Shown here in pieces: positions 7,701 to 9,646 of a DNA stretch of 9,646 nt. The position numbers were made by a program, and so were the translations under genes. This DNA comes from CAIKZJ01 sp041675325. GTDB lineage: Bacteria; Bacteroidota; Ignavibacteria; Tepidaquicellales; Tepidaquicellaceae. The notes beneath the pieces were generated by a model, which made no database searches, was not told the origin of the DNA, and was given only the letters and a program-made list of their open reading frames with translations. The DNA lies in the NCBI GenBank assembly GCA_041675325.1, contig JBAYUG010000105.1, positions 1 to 9,646 of the forward strand, read 5' to 3'. Position 1 is the stretch's first letter. Each line of letters begins with the position of its first letter.

Positions 7701-8933
7701 GGCATCAAAGAAGTCGGTGTAAATTCCGCCGACTCTCTTATATTTCTTGAAAAGAATATTCCCTTTGCAGGTCCTTCCACACCCGCAGGTTTAAAGGGTT
7801 ACAGCCTTGACTCAAATTCTGTAAGCATATCTTTTCAGAATGTTCCTTTTGCACAGTATTATAAAATATATAAAGGCAATAGCGATTCAACCGGTTACAG
7901 CGTTTACGATTCGAACACATCATTAAACTACATTGATAATTCTGTTTCCAATAAAAGGGATTATTACTATAAGGTCTCAGCAGTTGATACAACCTTACCC
8001 ATAAAGGAAAGCGTTTTGTCAAATTATGTAAAAGTATTCGTTCACAATAAATCAAAACTCCTGAGTGCTGTGTATGACAAAGGCAGCGTGTTTATTAAGT
8101 TCTCCGGGAAAATACCTCTCGTTATCCCAAACCCCGAGCTATTCGTACTCAACGGTAACATTTACCCGAACAGTGTTGTAATCAAAAGCAATTATGAATA
8201 CGCTCTCAGTTTTAAAGAAAAGATAGGCAATGGTACCAATACGATTAAAACAAAAAACCTCTTCGACTTTTATTCGTCTCCTGTAGATACTAATGCTGTA
8301 ACGTTCAGTGTTCAAAATTACGACTCCTCTTCATTCTACATTAGCACCCTTAAGCTTGTAAACAATAACACGCTGACTGTAGAGTTTAATTCAATCGTTG
8401 ATACTGTATCCGCTTATAACCTTTCCAATTACTCTATCGAACCTTTTAACCTTAAAGTTATATCAGTAGTTAGGGATAATTCAAACAAGAAACTTCTTTC
8501 CCTCGGTGTAAACAGCAGCGGCAATATCGGTGCAAGCGGAAAAACTTATTTTATTAGGTTGAACAATATCTACTCCGAAACCGGTGCTAAAATTGTTGAA
8601 GGTAGCGGCAGCATGTTTAGTCTTAGCTTCGTAAAAGAAGACCTGTCAGGTATCGCAGTCTATCCTAATCCTTTCAGTAAAAGCAAAGCAACAAAGCAGG
8701 CAGTAACATTCGCAAACCTCACAAAGACAGCAAAAATATACGTGTACAGTATTACGGGTGCTATGATTGTAGAGCTTACAGAAAACGACGGTAACGGCGG
8801 TGTCGAGTGGGATCTCAGGGATTCAAAAGGAAACGAAGTACCTTCAGGGATTTATATTTATAAAGTAGAAGGTCAGAATTCACAGGGTGTAGAAGTCGAA
8901 AGTAAAATGAGTAAATTTGCTGTAATAAAATAA
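4725..8933 (+). CDS. Secreted subtilisin-like (S8) protease with FG-GAP propeller and type IX sorting domain (1402 aa)
   Basis: Domains in order: signal peptide, residues 1-19 (cleavage likely after ASA, before FPQ); propeptide, about 20-115; S8 catalytic domain, about 118-430, with Asp162 (GIIDSGMD), His223 (SHGSCVAGVIS), oxyanion Asn315 (ASAGND) and Ser385 (NGTSFSAP), so probably active; two beta-rich modules, about 450-645; an FG-GAP/VCBS region, about 660-1010, with calcium-loop motifs DVDGDG (771), DFDNDG (823), DFNGDG (881), DTDNDS (941) and DFDNNG (988); a fibronectin-III domain, about 1016-1110; Ig-like modules, about 1110-1300, including SAYNLSNYSIEP; and a type IX C-terminal sorting domain, 1313-1402, with YPNPF, a late SGIYIYKVEG and a Lys end. 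The protein should cross the outer membrane and be released or surface-attached, with the sorting domain usually removed. Its substrate is unknown. The frame is intact. The ATG follows an AT-rich leader without Shine-Dalgarno. Confidence 0.95.
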   Translation: MFRNRLILILLLLFASASAFPQSAKIVLKFKQNTPESVLSDFKNGNLRNSRNPLLKAIEKYNVITSNRLFDNYINNSKLINSDSFGLERIFLLEANTRKVSELISEISQNKYVEYIHELRAHKLESVTPNDTYFSNQYYLNMINVPPVWDSQQGGALVGIIDSGMDFLHPDLQQSYYINSGEYGSGKESNGIDDDIDGFIDNWRGWNFIGNNNNNDDDNIYSHGSCVAGVISAGFNNGIGISSVTAGSKSLILKCFNSQGIGYEDHIASAILYSVMQGVKVINMSFGDYIYSSLLKDVIKYAYSRNVVLVASAGNDNSFVLHYPSSFDEVISVAANDENYSKASFSAYGVTVDLYAPGVNILTTSRLGKGSQEFGNDYMYANGTSFSAPIVASIASMLIAKNPALSNEDLRGILVSSTKYFFFQSNWDDYYSSGILNALSSYQNYNNPTTSRIYSPSLNYSFTNDTVRIAVTAASAFFNSYSIKYGTGLKPESYIDLFSSSVQAIRDTVFSWNTSSISDTVYTLKLQLQSNNGRFIEHSTIINKSESSPLITNYTNGEIVYKEGFSEFITFNTNVPTEGLIYYKRKNVNEPYTAIYADEGNIGCITTAHFAQLEHFKLSSETDYEYYIEANSQNGKQTVLNDSSFQFRTKKQIDKYSYIKKVYNLPKSQVFDKVVDITNNGSKNIFINNLSTSLTAEIYEFSNNKFLLSTPALISNNIIRDIILRNNKWSLLTSQQRNGNIYQSPADFQVPSVKIWTNDNPTEFWSSKFADVDGDGIEEVLGFDVNGLMIMKYQGNVTYFAHLNFIPQLTSSYANSQNVIVHDFDNDGKKEIVFTNSFFDNEGAQRTSVNIYEYVSGDSFTLLFHEEYPLVIKGDNLSLGDFNGDGQKEIAVGFSTDLAIPVKLFSVLFIKSTGSNTFAEYSSIELFNSDLQAEISSKAGDTDNDSKDELIISEGNSLYIVKYNQSANKFEPVFFKEGINSYNSITYDFDNNGIKEVGVNSADSLIFLEKNIPFAGPSTPAGLKGYSLDSNSVSISFQNVPFAQYYKIYKGNSDSTGYSVYDSNTSLNYIDNSVSNKRDYYYKVSAVDTTLPIKESVLSNYVKVFVHNKSKLLSAVYDKGSVFIKFSGKIPLVIPNPELFVLNGNIYPNSVVIKSNYEYALSFKEKIGNGTNTIKTKNLFDFYSSPVDTNAVTFSVQNYDSSSFYISTLKLVNNNTLTVEFNSIVDTVSAYNLSNYSIEPFNLKVISVVRDNSNKKLLSLGVNSSGNIGASGKTYFIRLNNIYSETGAKIVEGSGSMFSLSFVKEDLSGIAVYPNPFSKSKATKQAVTFANLTKTAKIYVYSITGAMIVELTENDGNGGVEWDLRDSKGNEVPSGIYIYKVEGQNSQGVEVESKMSKFAVIK
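5355..5369 (+). repeat. (AAT)5 trinucleotide run within the protease gene
   Basis: Five tandem AAT codons, followed by GAC GAT GAT AAT, encode Asn211-Asn215, Asp216-Asp218 and Asn219. They lie directly before the catalytic His223. Pure codon repetition suggests slippage-prone growth of a surface loop. The protein-level Asn/Asp cluster could also bind calcium. Confidence 0.75.
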
Positions 8934-8940
8934 CTTTTTA

Positions 8941-8963
8941 TTTTGTGCAGCAAAAGTGTTTTT
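8941..8963 (+). terminator. Weak candidate terminator after the protease gene
   Basis: TTTTG (8941-8945) and CAAAA (8951-8955) form a 5-bp stem with a TGCAG loop, 7 bases past the stop codon. A run of five T begins 3 bases after the stem. The alternative pairing ACTTTT/AAAAGT uses the same bases. The stem is short and A/U-rich, so this is only a possibility. Confidence 0.3.
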
Positions 8964-9110
8964 ATCTTGAATAATTCTTGCATTCATATACTTAAAAGTA
9001 CGTTGTATTTTGATAAAGAATGTGACAAGTTGTATTATTAAACAGGTAAGGAAAGGTGATTTTTGAGATGCCCTAAATAAAATCATTTCAAACAAAATAA
9101 ATTTAAACAA

Positions 9111-9272
9111 AATGAAAGGGGACGAAAATGGGACCTTAACGAGCTTAAAGCGATTGGAATAAGAAATTCATTTTCCCAAATTTCATTCTGAATAAATCGC
9201 AATTAGCGAAGCAGCCAAAGTGGCTCATAGAAAATATAGAATCAAATAACGGAAACCGAACCACTTCCAATC
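9111..9272 (+). other. Cluster of inverted repeats; possible structured RNA, 5' leader or dispersed intergenic repeat
   Basis: Several pairings occur in about 160 bases. An imperfect hairpin pairs AATGAAA (9111-9117), GGG (9118-9120) and AAAATG (9125-9130) with TTTCATT (9181-9187), CCC (9175-9177) and CATTTT (9169-9174), making 16 pairs with two bulges. TCGC/GCGA forms a small hairpin at 9197-9209, and AGCCA/TGGCT another at 9213-9225. GATTGGAA (9152-9159), in the first loop, is complementary to TTCCAATC (9265-9272), a possible pseudoknot or long-range stem. It ends about 50 bases before the next ATG. I do not recognise a known riboswitch or RNA family, and some pairing is expected by chance in DNA of this composition. 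Confidence 0.25.
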
Positions 9273-9322
9273 AAAATCAAACAAACAATTTGTTTTTAAA
9301 AATATTTAACCGGGTATTACGT

Positions 9323-9646
9323 ATGAATAAATTAATTATAGCATTATTTCTAATAATAATCACTGTAACTTCCGCTATTTCTCAAAGCTCATACTTTCAA
9401 TCAAAGAATCTAAAATCCATTTCGAAAGAGAATAACAAAAATATGATGTTTGGTTTCGGGCTTGGGTTTGAAATACCTATTTCAAATATGAAGGATAGAT
9501 ATGGTTTAATGCTGTTTGGAAATATATCAGGTCATAATAAGATTAATAATGACATTTATATCGGATTTAATATATTTACTTCCCCGGAGTTTGCGACTTT
9601 ATTTCCATCTAACACAGCAACAAATGAAACCGGACTTACTTCAATA
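9323..9646 (+). CDS. Exported, probably outer-membrane beta-barrel, protein; 3' end cut off by window
   Basis: An open frame of 108 codons runs from ATG 9323 to the last base without a stop. Residues 1-21 form a signal peptide (MNKLIIALFLIIITVTSAIS), with cleavage likely after TSA or nearby; there is no lipobox Cys, so it is not a lipoprotein. From residue about 41 the sequence alternates hydrophobic and polar residues (MMFGFGLGFEIPISN, YGLMLFGNISGHN, NDIYIGFNIF), a pattern of beta-strands and tight turns typical of small outer-membrane barrels in Bacteroidota. No specific family can be named from the visible part. No Shine-Dalgarno is present before the ATG, consistent with most neighbours. 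It follows the protease on the same strand, but the 389-bp gap argues for its own promoter. Confidence 0.75.
   Translation, partial: MNKLIIALFLIIITVTSAISQSSYFQSKNLKSISKENNKNMMFGFGLGFEIPISNMKDRYGLMLFGNISGHNKINNDIYIGFNIFTSPEFATLFPSNTATNETGLTSI

Larger units (their letters stand above)
8934..9322. other. 389-bp intergenic region without a supported gene
   Basis: The gap lies between the protease stop and the next ATG. The first 170 bases are very AT-rich and hold a weak terminator candidate, a TACTT/AAGTA inverted repeat near 8990-9001, and two copies of GTTGTATT (9002-9009 and 9029-9036). From about 9111 the composition changes and several inverted repeats cluster, described as a separate entry. 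The promoter of the downstream gene should lie here, but I could not find a convincing -33/-7 pair. Every frame is broken by stops, and the longest open stretches are under about 45 codons apart from antisense frames running into the protease. Confidence 0.6.

Noticed and set aside
7277..8055. Minus-strand open frames of 105-112 codons inside the protease gene
   Set aside because: They are antisense shadows of a gene with clear domains throughout.
8880..9110. Minus-strand open frame of 76 codons
   Set aside because: It overlaps the protease sorting domain antisense, is rich in Phe and Ile from AT-rich DNA, and has no recognisable features.
9112..9162. 16-codon open frame as a possible leader peptide
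   Set aside because: Too short, with no Shine-Dalgarno and no run of regulatory codons.
9145..9228. Minus-strand open frame of 27 codons (MSHFGCFANC start)
   Set aside because: Short and without a ribosome site; it may only reflect a dispersed repeat.
1..9646. CRISPR array, tRNA/rRNA, insertion sequence, integrase or toxin-antitoxin pair
   Set aside because: No regularly spaced identical repeats, tRNA-like cloverleaf, transposase motifs or small paired genes were seen on either strand.

Overview
The window is AT-rich and gene-dense, and it most likely comes from a member of the Bacteroidota/Ignavibacteriota group. The strongest evidence is the 1402-residue secreted protease, which ends in a YPNPF-type C-terminal domain of the type IX secretion system, a system largely confined to that group. 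Most genes also lack a clear Shine-Dalgarno sequence and have A/T-rich leaders, as is common there. The phylum assignment is an inference; no rRNA or other marker gene is present.

Layout. Positions 1-97 hold what may be the last 31 codons of a plus-strand gene. A perfect 14-bp inverted repeat at 164-200 follows and probably terminates transcription from both sides. Positions 224-1967 hold a two-gene minus-strand operon: a DUF438/hemerythrin-like/PAS protein, then an overlapping DUF1858-DUF2249 protein. Both families recur in anaerobe and denitrifier redox or nitric-oxide settings, so a cytoplasmic gas- or redox-sensing module is the likely role. A 134-bp divergent gap separates this operon from a plus-strand metal-dependent amidohydrolase (2102-3682), which faces a convergent gene across a 268-bp gap containing a short degenerate repeat (3862-3900).

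The second half concerns the cell envelope. A minus-strand lipoprotein of unknown function (3951-4664) is divergent, by only 60 bp, from the large secreted subtilisin-like protease (4725-8933). The protease has a signal peptide, a propeptide, an S8 catalytic domain with all three catalytic residues, a probable seven-bladed FG-GAP/VCBS propeller, a fibronectin-III domain, Ig-like modules and the sorting domain. A 389-bp gene-free stretch (8934-9322) contains several inverted repeats. The window then ends inside a gene for a signal-peptide-bearing, probably outer-membrane, protein (9323 onward).

No tRNA, rRNA, CRISPR array, insertion sequence or integrase was found. Most of the window is recognisable. 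The least explained parts are the structured-looking segment at 9111-9272, the short repeat at 3862-3900, and the propeller built into the protease. Nothing here clearly amounts to a new defence or mobile system.
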